From NCBI RefSeq assembly GCF_000327385.1, contig NW_008710050.1:1241592-1305591 (forward strand): a DNA stretch of 64,000 nt. Direction: 5' to 3'. This DNA comes from Lottia gigantea (taxonomy: Eukaryota; Mollusca; Gastropoda; Lottiidae). Under the pieces are notes generated by a model. It made no database searches. It saw only the letters and a list, made by a program, of their open reading frames with translations, and was not told the DNA's origin. Position numbers and translations under genes: made by a program. Positions 33,875 to 44,471 of the stretch are shown in pieces (position 1 is the first letter of the stretch; each line of letters begins with the position of its first letter).

Positions 33875-36035
33875 GCGAAACAATCTGGATGTCCAACACC
33901 ATTGTAAGGTACTGGACACAGACACTTCGTATTTCTCTATTCCTTGTCTATTTCCTCATTAAGAGCTATGTATGTCTATTACAAAATGAAAGCCTCTGGA
34001 ACAGGGAAGCTGGATGAGAGTAGTACATTGTATTATGTTAGGACAATAATAATAGAAAAATACGGGCTGGTATCATCAAGACAACTCTGGGATCCAACGC
34101 AATATATGTAAGGAATTTAGCATATAGTTTGAACATACAATACACATTAGAATTGAAACCCGGTAACAGCTTTTTTATTTCGAAATAATTAAAAAGAGAA
34201 AAATATAATTATAAAAAAAAGTTAATGAACTAATTAAATAATTAATGATGACATTCTGTATTTGATGGTATTTTGGTGTAATTGACTGTGTCACAGTGCA
34301 GTAAAGCTAAACATGGGTTAAAGCAATCCTGGTTAAAATGGAGAAATTGAAGAAATCAAAATACAGCTTTAATATTCTGTTTTTTTTTAGAATAACTGAA
34401 ATAACTGGAAATGCCAACTACAATAATATTTCGGAACATAAAAATAGTTGCTGATGCTTTACAGAAGCTTTGTTTGTTAACTCGGTATTCTTTTCTCTGA
34501 GTCTACATCAAGTATTTACTGATGTTTCCATCCTACTGACGGAGTCCACATGGACACAGATCGGTAATTCAAACATCTGTTAAATCACGAAATTCAACCT
34601 TCTATAACCCTTCCCCGAAATCTCGTTGAAAACCTTCCAATATGACACACGAAATCCTGGTCAATACCTAGTTTTTGGACAAACTTTAGCCAAACTGAAA
34701 ATAGAAAACTACATTTTATCAACATCCGCTTGACTAGTCACTGCACACAAAACAACTATTTTTAGAATTATCCTTCTGCATGAAAATCTCTCATCTCACA
34801 AAATCTGAAGAAAATGAAATTTCAGACATCAAATTCCAAATTTAGACCAAAAGTTAGTCAGAAATAGGCATGCAAAAAAACCCTAAAGGGAGAGAGAAAG
34901 AGGACTTCTAAAAATAACACGGACTACATTCGTAAACAATCATTTACATAAGAAGTTTTAGTGGTCTGAGTCCACATAGATACTACTGTTGACGAGTTAT
35001 CTCTTATACACTGGCATCAAATCAACCTTAGTCATCTAATATATACTTTACTGCGTTTCATTGAAAATATTACAAATAAAAAAGTTATATTTTCAAGAAT
35101 AACTCTTTTTGAGAAGCAGAAATGTCTTTCAACTGTTCATACCAAGATTAAAGGTGTTCATACTCCGCTAGATGTCAGGAGCAATTACAGTGCAACAGAA
35201 ATCACATCATCCACAGGCATTCGTACTCTTGTCAACTGTTATCATCAATTAAGATAGCGATATACCATCCTTGTTATAGACTTGTATATATGACAGCTTA
35301 CATGCCTCTACTCTTAATTTCGCTTCTGATGTGATGTATGGAAGTCCGTTGCTGCCATAATTCATTACTTTTTCATTTTCGTGAAAATTTGGTTATGGTG
35401 GCTGATGCGTAGATAAGTTGATGCGAGTTGTAAAGTTCCGTAACTCAATAACATAACAGAACCCTGTACGAAAAATGGGACGCCAGATGCTGGGCATGAA
35501 TTTACTTTGCAAATTCTACATACAGTATATACCAGTGGCTCACCTTCCATAGGGACTGGTTGAACCACGTCCACGGGCCCCTACCCAAGGGAAAAAGTCT
35601 TAACAAACAATACAGAGGGGTATCAGAATGCTGGAGAGCATTTATGTTAAAACATTTCTGGAAGAGGAGCCTCAACCTACTAAAGTCCATGGGCTTCCGC
35701 TCATCTATCTGGGCATTGCATATACATATCGTCGGTGAAGTTTTAAAAAGTCGTAACTCGGGATTTGACTAAAAATGACTTTTTGTATTTCTGATTTATA
35801 TATCATATTATGTTTTTGCTGAAAGTTTGTTTAATTTTGTCCTCTATAAAGTCCTTTTTTGATGCTTTGGTTTGTTTATGTGATTCCAAGTTGTACAAAG
35901 AAATAGTATTTAAAAGTTAATGAAATTATAAAAGTTTGGTATCAAGCCTGTGTTTATTATTTTATCTGTAATCATACTACGTAGGTTGGTCTTTAATCTT
36001 GCAGAAATTTTTTGTTTGTTTCCATTTTTGATTTT
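33875..36035. other. No gene recognised
   Basis: AT-rich, intron-like. It holds weakly repeated GAGTCCACAT motifs (34545 and 34970) and a family G fragment at 35528. The minus-strand Cys-containing frame near 35365-35574 (CRICKVNSCPASGVPFFVQG) could be an exon but has no convincing borders. Confidence 0.4.
35528..35592 (-). mobile_element. Family G terminal fragment
   Basis: CAGTGGCTCACCTTCCATAG, GGACTGGTTGAACCACGTCC and ACGGGCCCC match the G terminus on the minus strand. Confidence 0.5.
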
Positions 36036-36039
36036 TTTA

Positions 36040-36415
36040 AAGGAATTGTAAGGAGGTTTTTCTAAATTGTTTATGTGTATAGGGGACACTGATAGGATTA
36101 ATTTGCATCATTCCAGTTTTTACTCAGACGTGTTTTGACAACACTCATAGCAAAATAAGCTTTATCACATAAGGCACTTCGTGTCGTCATAATACACTTA
36201 GGGCCGTATGCAGCGCTCTTACCTTGACTAAAGTTGAACTTTGGCTAAAGTCGAACTCTACAAAGTTAGGATTAAGGCTTTCATTTTCTACATTTGATAG
36301 TCAAATTTAAGCAACGACTTTCGTTATCGACCGGTGCATATCTGAAGTCTAACTTTAGCAAAGTTTGGGTAAAGTACGAGCGCTGCATATGGCCCTTAGT
36401 TTTATCAGAGTTGCA
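36040..36415 (+). mobile_element. Family E palindromic MITE copy, interrupted by a Harbinger-like MITE
   Basis: The left arm matches E copies: GGAGGTTTTTCTAAATTGTT, GTGTATAGGGGACACTGATA, CATCATTCCAGTTTT, TCAGACGTG and TTATCACATAAGGCAC. After the nested MITE, GTTTTATCAGAGTTGCAGG resumes the E sequence and then fades. The right arm is mostly missing. Confidence 0.65.
36201..36395. mobile_element. PIF/Harbinger-like MITE, 195 bp
   Basis: GGGCCGTATGCAGCGCTCTT (left) and minus-strand GGGCCATATGCAGCGCTCGT (right) are terminal inverted repeats. TTA flanks both sides (36198-36200 and 36396-36398). A 3-bp TWA duplication with GGGCC termini is typical of PIF/Harbinger. It is inserted in a family E element: the E text GTCATCAAACACTTAGTTTT, seen uninterrupted at 40050, is split at its TTA. 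Confidence 0.75.
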
Positions 36416-36827
36416 GGTAAATTAGGGATATATATAAAGTTGGGTACCAAGGCTGTGTACCATTTGTGTTTAGATGAGGCCATACTAGGGCAAGCTATGT
36501 CTCCAGTACACAAACTATTTTTAAAGTTAGGAATGACGCAACATCATGTCTGCCCGGAATTCCACTAATAATTAAAAAGATTAATTAAGCAAGGCATTAG
36601 TTAGTTAATGAGGAGAATGGAGTAGAGTTGTTTCTATTTTCTCCTGTTTAATTGAGCCTGTAAATATCTAACATCAATGATCACGATATATTTTATATTA
36701 TACATGTCTAGTAGTAGTCCGGAATCACAGACTAAAGATAGTTTGAGTTAAATAATTACTCATGAGTCAGACACTAGGTGGCGCACTAGTAAATTATGAC
36801 ACAGGAGTTTGTCGTCTGCTGCTAAGT

Positions 36828-36870
36828 ATTTCATAATAAAAAGTGGTATCAGGTGTCTAGAAGAGTAATC
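36828..36870 (+). repeat. Dispersed repeat K fragment
   Basis: AGTATTTCATAATAAAAAGT, ATCAGGTGTCTAGAAGAGTA and ATC match K. Confidence 0.6.
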
Positions 36871-36885
36871 AAACAATACTTTAGT

Positions 36886-37135
36886 CTTAGAAACTGGAAT
36901 TTTTTAGTTTAGCTGAGTCAATCAGTATTAGTGTTCACGTCGAATTTCGAACCTTCAAATCCATGTGTGTCCAGAATTATCCGCGTCATTATCGTCATTT
37001 TAAAATACTTTGTGAAAAAATAGTGAGTAAAATTCCTAGTTTAATTTTGAAAGGAATTATGCGATTTTCGTACATTTCTAATACTTCTGGGAATATTAAA
37101 ATCAACCCTCCCAAAACGGCGCAATCGTCCCTTTA
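36886..37135 (+). repeat. Dispersed repeat B copy
   Basis: CTTAGAAACTGGAATTTTTT, AATCCATGTGTGTCCAGAAT, AGTGAGTAAAATTCCTAGTT and TCGTCCCTTTAAAATG match B. An internal deletion removes the ATATATAGAAAAGAC block. Confidence 0.65.
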
Positions 37136-37321
37136 AAATGCCATTAATTACCGACTGAAAAGTTTGTCGTCTGCTGTCGTAGTAATAGTACTTGTAGTGT
37201 AAAAATTCTAAAAAGGCAAAATCGCTATCTTGACGTCTTTGCAATCTCTTTATAAAATCCATAAAAGTCACACCAAGATCAGAAACCCAAACCCACATGA
37301 GGGAGTATATCAATCAAAAGT

Positions 37322-37440
37322 GAGTAAGTATTTCATATCGAAAAGTGGTACTAGGTGTCTAGAAGAGTAATCACACCCTGCCTGGTGCCACTCACCATCA
37401 ATGCTGCTCAATATTATACAGAAAGGTGAAAGATAAAAAC
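37322..37440 (+). repeat. Dispersed repeat K, longest copy
   Basis: GAGTAAGTATTTCATATCGA, GGTGTCTAGAAGAGTAATCA, CACCCTGCCTGGTGCCACTC and GCTGCTCAATATTATACAGA. The class is unknown; the end near 37440 fades into unique sequence. Confidence 0.6.
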
Positions 37441-37736
37441 AACAATCCAATGAAATGTAGTTTCACAACCTATCGTTTTATATTTGCTAAAGTTTGGAAT
37501 GTTCTGTTGGGTTTAAACATTATATAATTGTTCTCAAAACCCGTTACATCTATGTTAGTCGAAGGTTGAAAACAGTCGGTGTCTCGGACTAACCACTGCT
37601 GATGAAGTAATAATGAAGGAATTTTGTACTCAGTTTAAAATGATGAACATCATTTCTCCATTTCATTCTTTCTTTAATCATTAAACTGTACTTTACTACA
37701 TCTCAACTCACCCGTCTATTCTATTTTAGGTTACTT

Positions 37737-37818
37737 AAAGGGGATTCGAACCCACATTGCTGACCTATATTTTCTATTTTGGTAACATACATCCCAACTG
37801 AACCGCAGTTTTTATTTC
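37737..37818 (-). other. tRNA-like sequence with consensus A and B boxes
   Basis: The minus strand reads GCGGTTCAGTTGGGATG, then 28 bases, then GGTCAGCAATG and a perfect B box GGTTCGAATCC followed by CCTTT. Spacing suits a tRNA-derived pol III promoter. The arms do not pair well enough for a working tRNA, so I read it as a tRNA relic or the head of another SINE. Confidence 0.4.
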
Positions 37819-37861
37819 AAAAGGATGGACGCGCCATTCTTCTTTTGACCAACCACACTGT

Positions 37862-38180
37862 AGTCTCAGAAACGTGATTTTTTTAGCTGAGCTAATCAGT
37901 AATAGTGTTCACAGCTCACTGTCGAAATTCGAGACTTCAAATCCATGTGTGTCCAGAATTATCCGCAGATGAATATTAAAATGACGACTCGTCAATTTAA
38001 GATACTCTGTGATATATTGAAAAGACATATATAGAAATAGTGAGTAAAATTCCTAGTTTGAAGTATTTTTAAAGGAATTATGCAATTTTCGTTCATTTCT
38101 AATACTTCTGAAAAGTATTTACGTAATATTCAAGATTAAAATAAACCCAAAATGGCGCACCTGTCCCTTTAAAATAGCAT
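37862..38180 (+). repeat. Dispersed repeat B, best-preserved copy
   Basis: The full family layout is present: AGTCTCAGAAACGTGATTTT, GTGTTCACAGCTCACTGTCG, AATCCATGTGTGTCCAGAAT, ATATATAGAAATAGTGAGTA, CTAATACTTCTGAAAAG and AAATGGCGCACCTGTCCCTT. The ends are not inverted repeats and no TSD is evident, so its class is unknown. Confidence 0.7.
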
Positions 38181-38279
38181 TAACTATAGAATGAAAATCT
38201 TTAAAACTCCCATCAACAGTCAATGTATTGAGTTACAGAGTTGTCTGCGGATGAAGGAGAGCATGTGTTAAAAAAGTGT

Positions 38280-38335
38280 GCCGAGGGAGGGGTCTCAACC
38301 CACCGAAGTCCTCATTTATTTTAGCCACTGTCGCA
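38280..38335 (-). mobile_element. Possible isolated hAT terminus
   Basis: The minus strand begins CAGTGGCTAAAATAAATGAG and continues into TCGGTGGGTTGAGACCCCTC. This resembles hAT-type CAGTGGC ends with a GC-rich subterminal region, but no partner end was found. Confidence 0.25.
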
Positions 38336-38977
38336 AGGCTGACAAACCTGACAATCTCTATAGCAGGGTGATTTCTCGGGTATCGGCAGAAGGGGAGAAT
38401 GCCCTCCTCCTTAAGGTTTAAAATCATCAGTAGAGTTGCACCAATGGTCTATGTTATATAGGTTTAGGGTACAGACGAGTTAATTACACTTTACCACAAG
38501 ACAAAACTGACATTGTACCTGTCATTGATCTCACTAGGATAGTCAATATATATTCCATTACACCACGTGATCAGTTTTCCTTTAATAAGAATGACTGTGA
38601 ATCAGATTTCTTACCACTGGGAGGCGCTGCATACTTTACATTCAGACATTTAATATGACGTCATGCAAACTTGACCACATGTACGTCATGCTGATATTAA
38701 AGGGGATATCCCAAACTTTGACCTTGACCTTTGATGAGAATGTATAGAATACATAGTTTATCCAGTTGTGGAAACAAGAGTAGGGTAGTACAAGCGAACC
38801 TATCCCATTGTATAAATACTGACTCGATAGGTTTGTTTTGAGTAACATATTTGTAGTCTGAGTCTAGACTGATAGTACCTCAAGTACATACGAACTAAAC
38901 AATAGTTTACGGGCTTTCTTGCACAAAGACTCGCAGACTCGCACACCAAATTTTTAGACATCATCTTCCCATTCTTA

Positions 38978-39230
38978 CGGTGGTTCGTAAACGACATCAT
39001 TTATTTTTTCAATTCCGATTTATAAAAACTGGAATATAGTTATAAAAAATAATTTTGAATAAAAATCTTGGGTGAAAATTAGAGTTTTTAATTAAATATT
39101 ATTGAATTATGACCTTTAAAATTAATTTACACCCGGGTGAAGTTTTTAATTCAAAATTATGTTTTATAATTATATTCCAGTTTTTAATTCAAAATTCAAA
39201 AAAATAAATGATGTCGTATACGACCCACCG
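38978..39230. mobile_element. TA-flanked palindromic MITE, 253 bp
   Basis: CGGTGGTTCGTAAACGACAT (left) pairs with the minus-strand right end CGGTGGGTCGTATACGACAT. The inverted repeats continue for about 85 bases (AAAACTGGAATATAGTTATA versus AAAACTGGAATATAATTATA). TA lies outside both ends, as for Tc1/mariner-class targets. The CACCCGGGTG palindrome lies on the right arm. There is no coding capacity. Confidence 0.75.
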
Positions 39231-39317
39231 TAATTCTCCGCATCTATTGTCCTTTTTTGCATACCCATTTTTAAGCCACTGTCGAATTTGTACGTCCGAA
39301 ATTGTCCTTTCTTTTAG

Positions 39318-39585
39318 ACTGTCCAGTAGCTGAGACTTTGGGCCCCTGTCCGGGGAATTTTTTTAACATATACTCTCCTGCATTCTGAGTCCTTTCTGAA
39401 GTCGTAAATGTCTTTTAATGGAAGATTTAAAGATTTTCAGTCTGTAGTTAAAGTCATTTAACTCTTTTATATATTGCTGGTTGTTTAGTTTGATTATAAT
39501 TGAGTCCATTTTTTTTTAAATTATTGGGGCTCGATAGGGGTTGGGGCACGTGGACTTGGTAGTAGTTATTGAGACTGGGTACATT
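39318..39585 (+). mobile_element. Family G copy, longer and diverged
   Basis: TTTGGGCCCCTGTCCGGGGA, ATATACTCTCCTGCATTCTG and GGGGCACGTGGACTTGGTAG align with the 20278 copy. An AT-rich insert sits in the middle. Confidence 0.5.
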
Positions 39586-40044
39586 CTACATCTATGTTAA
39601 ATCAAACGATCGAATTTAATTCTGAAATGTGACGCAATCACCAACCTTTTTGAAATGAAAATTCCATAAACGGAAGTGAATACTTAAAACATTTAACATG
39701 AAAATAACACTTCAACATGGCGCTTTCACACGAGATTTTCACAATTAATGAATTGGATTTCTTAAAACTCAGTAATTGGCTCGCTCTGTAGAAAGAAATT
39801 GTGTTGACAAATGTGATATTCCAACACTGGCTAAAAACCTGGTATAAATTTTAATAGGAATCAAGACTGCGTGTTAAATTCTCATATACTCCGTGTTAAA
39901 GGAATATCTTCTTTACCAACTACAAGATCTCACTTAACATCCTCGCTACCAATCTAGGTCTTCATGTTGTATTGCTCACAATGTCTTGATATTACGAACT
40001 GCGTCTAATACTAATCGCAAAATATTATGCTTTATCATATTATT

Positions 40045-40175
40045 GACGTCATCAAACACTTAGTTTTAGTTGAATTGCAGGAACCACAGACTTCTGAAAA
40101 TTGGAATGGTGCAAATTGATTCTATTAGTGTCCCACATACACATAAAATATTTAGAAAAAACTTTTTACTATCCT
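40045..40175 (+). mobile_element. Family E right-arm fragment
   Basis: GACGTCATCAAACACTTAGT, CCACAGACTTCTGAAAATTG and GAATGGTGCAAATTGATTCT match the right arm of family E. The left arm is not seen. Confidence 0.6.
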
Positions 40176-40204
40176 TTTAGTATAGACAATCATTAATCAT
40201 AGTC

Positions 40205-40345
40205 CTTGATTACTCACACAGACAAATTGCTTACAGCTTTTCTATCCACGGTCCTGATTGGCTGTATTCGCTATCATACAATCAAATCAAATCGCTGGAT
40301 TTCAAAACTTTGATGATACCAGAAAGGTGGCTATTGCAGTTTAAT
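40205..40345. mobile_element. Family C MITE core fragment
   Basis: CCTGATTGGCTGTATTCGCT, ATCATACAATCAAATCAAAT, CGCTGGATTTC and AGAAAGGTGGCTATTGCAGT match the core and inner arm of family C. The outer arms are absent. Confidence 0.55.
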
Positions 40346-40760
40346 CCACTTGATAATTGCTTAAAGATGGTCGTGAGCGTTAGAATGTTCTGCAATATTT
40401 TGTAAATATTAAGGAAACGTGTCGGTAACTTTCTGTCAAGTTTCACATCGATGACTTATCGAAAAGGGGACTGATGCAACATTTCCGGAAAATTCAATCG
40501 AAGCCGCCATTTGCAATTACCATTCCTTGACACAAAATGTTATTAGATTTCCGATTGGATAAAGTAAACTTATGGTGACGTATGATCTGCCAAGGGAGGT
40601 TATTAGTCTCTAATGACGAGATAATGAGATTGTACAATCAGCTGATAGATATGGATAATATCTAACGTTGCTTAAGGAACAGGACATGTTGTATTCTTTG
40701 AAAAATCATGGAAAACTAGTCAACGAAAATATCTATGCTTATTTGGTTCTGGTTTTTCAG

Positions 40761-40835
40761 CCAGACTATTTAGTAGTATATTCGCCGAACTACACTAACT
40801 ACAACAACAAATACGAGAGAAAAACCGTACTGACC
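40761..40835 (+). CDS. Candidate 25-codon exon (PDYLVVYSPNYTNYNNKYER)
   Basis: A strong acceptor (TTTGGTTCTGGTTTTTCAG) and a strong donor (CTGACC|GTAAGT) bracket exactly 75 bases, which are open in phase 0. The peptide is tyrosine- and asparagine-rich and ends KTVLT. The frame is also open upstream through the acceptor, back to about 40668. The matched strong splice sites are the main argument. No family was recognised. Confidence 0.35.
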
Positions 40836-41059
40836 GTAAGTCGACTTGCCACCTTCTTTATTTACCCCAGAGTGTAAAAGTATATCAAAAGATAGTCGGT
40901 AGATGATATACAAAATATTTTTATAAGAGATTTAACAGGAATATTTTGATATGGATGGTAATATTGTAATAATTAGATTGATGTCATAAACTAAGAGTGA
41001 TATCAGGTGTTGACGGGCACCTGTCAGCTGCATAATAACTGTATAGTGTAGTTGTATCT

Positions 41060-41600
41060 ATCTATCAATATCCTGGTGGTCTATAGGTCACGACACTTCC
41101 AACACAATCTGGTAACATTTTGATCTTGACGGTCATTTTAATATGGAAGGGAATCTGTGTCAATATACCTATCAATATCCTGGTGGTCTATAGGTCACGA
41201 CACTTTCAACACAATCGGGTAACGGGTTGATCTTGGCGGTCATTTTTATATGGAAGGGAATCTGTGTCAATATACCTATCAATATCCTGGTGGTCTATAG
41301 GTCACGACACTTCCAACACAATCGGGTAACGGGTTGATCTTGGCGGTCATTTTTATATGGAAGGGAATCTGTGTCAATATACCTATCAATATCCTGGTGG
41401 TCTATAGGTCACGACACTTCCAACACAATCGGGTAACGGGTTGATCTTGGCGGTCATTTTTATATGGAAGGGAATCTGTGTCAATATACCTATCAATATC
41501 CTGGTGGTCTATAGGTCACGACACTTCCAACACAATCGGGTAACGCGTTGATCTTGCCGGTCATTTGAATATGGAAGGGGATCTGTGTCAATTTGTAAGA
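41060..41600 (+). repeat. 107-bp tandem repeat, five copies
   Basis: TCCTGGTGGTCTATAGGTCA recurs at 41071, 41178, 41285, 41392 and 41499, exactly 107 apart. The middle copies are almost identical. A degraded unit end (TTGATCTTAAAGGTCTTGAT, ATGGAAGAGG) lies at 41681-41720. Confidence 0.95.
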
Positions 41601-42214
41601 TTTATGTAGCCTATTCTATTGGTTGGTAGTAAAGAAAAACCCTGAGAGAAAAACAGAAGCTAGAATTTATTGTCTAAGTTTTGATCTTAAAGGTCTTGAT
41701 ATGGAAGAGGACCTGTGTCAAATTGTTCGATTGAGATTTCTCATATTATATACTTGATAATTCCCATCAATTCATCAGTCCTTGTTTTAATTGTTCAACA
41801 TAATATGTTTAATATATCTCCACATTGACGCAGGCTGAAAAAAAGGTCAGTTGTCCGAAGATTACATAGCCAGAAACTCTGTGTAACAACATGTTTTAAT
41901 TGTTCAACATGTTTTAATATTTCTAGCTCTACTCATATCTGCAGAAACGCGGCAGCACACTCTTGAACGTTGTAACCATCTTCACAGTTGATTAACTGGG
42001 TATCCATATAAATACATAAAACTGTATAGTATCCAGAATTGAATATAAACACTTGTATTTAAATAGTACAGTTGATGTTTTAGTAATATATCGATATTAA
42101 CCCACCCTGTGTTCTGTCTAGTATCTAGAAATATAAAATAGAAACATACATTACAGTCAAACATAGACTTAGCTCCACTACAATTCAGATTTCATTTATT
42201 TATCTCAGAAATAG

Positions 42215-42470
42215 GGCTTTCAAAAACATATATTTATGTGTCTCGGCTACACTGATGGATTGAATTTGCACCATTCCAATCTTCAGTCAGACGTTTGTGG
42301 TTCCTGCAATTAAAACCAAAGGGTCAAATACCTTATCACATAAGGCCCTTTGCGATTTCTTACGTCATCAAACACAGTTTTTGTGGAAATGCAAGAAACC
42401 AAACACGTCTGATTGGAATGGTGCAAATTGGTGCAGTGAGTATCCCTAATACACATAAAAATGTGATATC
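42215..42470. mobile_element. Family E palindromic MITE, well preserved
   Basis: The left arm (TTATGTGTCTCGGCTACACT, TTGCACCATTCCAATCTTCA, GTCAGACG) is inverted in the right arm (CGTCTGATTGGAATGGTGCA, AATACACATAAAAATG). The core has a TTATCACATAAGG palindrome and a TTACGTCATC motif. Confidence 0.7.
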
Positions 42471-43375
42471 CATTAACATATGCATTCCGTACTTCCTGCT
42501 TTTAATACTCATAAGTTGATAAATTATTCACTGGAAGCACATTGTTTCCAAGTGTGATGTATACAATTGTATTATATACCAGTGTAAATAAACAGTATGT
42601 ATTATAACAGTTGGTGTATATTGATAACAGCTCTGTTTATTTCTCTGTTAATATCAACCTGTATGTATAACCAGGTTAACCAGACGATAGTTTACAATAT
42701 CTACATGTCGGGTATCCCGGGAATTCCAAGATAACTTCCTGTACATTTATATTTAACCAGAAAACCTTTAAGACAGATAGAGAGTATCGATCTTCATGTC
42801 CGGGTGCCAGGGAACATATATTGCAAAATGAATAAAAACTTCGATAATGTGGCCCATTCTTAATTTACCAATTGCGTCAGATTCGCAGGCATTTGAAGTT
42901 CGTTTCCTTACATGTAAATTTAACCAAAAACGACCGCAACTCCTGTCTATTAAATGACCTTTACTTGATGTAAAAGATGTAAAATGGGATATTTGGAAAG
43001 CAGGTTAACACAACCTTGGCCGAGCTTCATTTATTCAAGGCTGAATAGATTCTATATAAGATTGCCAAATCAAATGTTGACAGAAATTTTTAGATGTTTT
43101 TTTCTGAATTCTATCTTAATTAACATCTAAACTTGGTTTATCTTTCTTTTTCTGTCTATTGATTGGCTAGGATTAAACATTTCAGTTAGACCAATATCAC
43201 TAGTCTAATATTGTCCGTCATGATTAAGACAGATTTTAAATCAACATGGGACCTCTTCCTTTAACTTCTATATCCACATAATACTACCAGATTATCAGGG
43301 ACAGATCAATGCATAGAGATTTTGCAAAGAACCAGTTTGTAGACAGGATTCTAAATTCGATATCTTTGTAAAAAG

Positions 43376-43628
43376 CATCTTCACAATGCCAAGCTATTAC
43401 GAATTTCGTATTTATACCTTTACTGCAATTGCCACTGTTGTTGTATGACGAATGCAACGATTGTGCGCCAAATATCCTGGCTTTGTGTTCACAGACTTTC
43501 TCTCGAGGCCTTTGATTGGCTGTATTCGCTAGCGTATTATCCAATTAAATAGCTTCATTTACAAACTTCCGAAATACAAGAATATTTGTTATTGTGGTCA
43601 AGGTATAGGACGAGTTTGTATTGCTTGA
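43376..43628. mobile_element. Family C palindromic MITE
   Basis: The left arm CATCTTCACAATGCCAAGCT then ATTACGAATTTCGTATTTAT ACC pairs with the right arm GGTATAGGACGAGTTTGTAT then TGCTTGATATTATAAAGATG. The core contains TTGATTGGCTGTATTCGCTA. Related cores lie at 40205-40345 and 32200-32270. The segments just outside (43218-43275 and 43628-43690) are themselves similar direct repeats (GATTAAGACAGATTTTAAAT / TATTAAGGCAGATCTTAAAT). Confidence 0.65.
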
Positions 43629-43799
43629 TATTATAAAGATGTATTAAGGCAGATCTTAAATCAGCATTTGAACTTCTGTTTCCATGTATCCATCAATAAA
43701 CAGTACTCAAACCGAAACTCGAAATACAAAACAATACTTTGACGAAATTATGGTAGCAGCTAATGAACTTTTCACTTGAGGAAGTATATCAAACATAAG

Positions 43800-43852
43800 T
43801 GAGTAAGTATTGATCATGAAAACTAGTATCAGGTGTCTAGAAGAGTAAGCAT
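43800..43852 (+). repeat. Dispersed repeat K fragment
   Basis: GTGAGTAAGTATTGATCATG and ATCAGGTGTCTAGAAGAGTA match K. Confidence 0.6.
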
Positions 43853-44207
43853 AAAATGGTACGGGATATCCAATTCCGACAGTTTATCTACAAAAGCTTA
43901 AATGGCGAGGAGATAGAGGGGGGTTGGGAAGAATGAGAGGTGTGTCTCTCCGAGGCGGGGCTCAATGGGCCGAATCTCACAGGGGCTTGCAGAGATCCTC
44001 AGACGCCAACAAATTTCAGAGGGCTTGAGAAGAGTTTTGAGCATTTAGAGGGCTTAATTTACACTTCAAAATTGACCTTTCACACACTTGAGGAGGGTGG
44101 GGTGGGGAATGGTCGAACAACCCTTAAATATACCACTGAATAGAAACTTTATTAATGACCAGCTGATGAACAAGATGATCAAAAACATCTTGTAAAAGGA
44201 TGTTGTT

Positions 44208-44471
44208 TTATTCTTTGATTGAGATATCGTTTACATACTGAATGGCCTCGCCGTCTTCTTCGGCCCAAGGAAGCCAAATTTCCCTCATTACATACTGAAT
44301 GGCCTCGCCGTCTTCTTCGGCCCAAGGAAGCCAAATTTCCCTCATTACATACTGAATGGCCTCGCCGTCTTCTTCGGCCCAAGGAAGCCAAATTTCCCTC
44401 ATTACATACAGAATGGCGTCTTCATTAGACAAATGAAATGCAGTAAAGTAGTACTTTAAATTAGAATTCAT
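44208..44471 (-). repeat. 57-bp (19-codon) tandem repeat, three and a half copies, open in several frames
   Basis: TACATACTGAATGGCCTCGC, CGTCTTCTTCGGCCCAAGGA, AGCCAAATTTCCCTCAT repeats at 44232, 44289 and 44346, with a partial at 44403. Because 57 is 3x19 the repeat stays open on both strands. The minus-strand frame has an ATG at 44471 and reads MREIWLPWAEEDGEAIQYV as its 19-residue unit. The block is markedly GC-richer than its flanks. It may be coding or a frame-neutral minisatellite; the evidence does not decide. Confidence 0.85.

Noticed and set aside
36365-36568. Frame reading GKLGIYIKLGTKAVYHLCLD after a GCAG
   Set aside because: It overlaps the ends of the Harbinger-like MITE and family E remnant. 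A terminal exon is possible but the acceptor belongs to the repeat.
44179-44428. Arg-rich frames through the 57-base repeat on other frames and the plus strand
   Set aside because: Any multiple-of-three repeat without stops opens several frames; at most one could be real.
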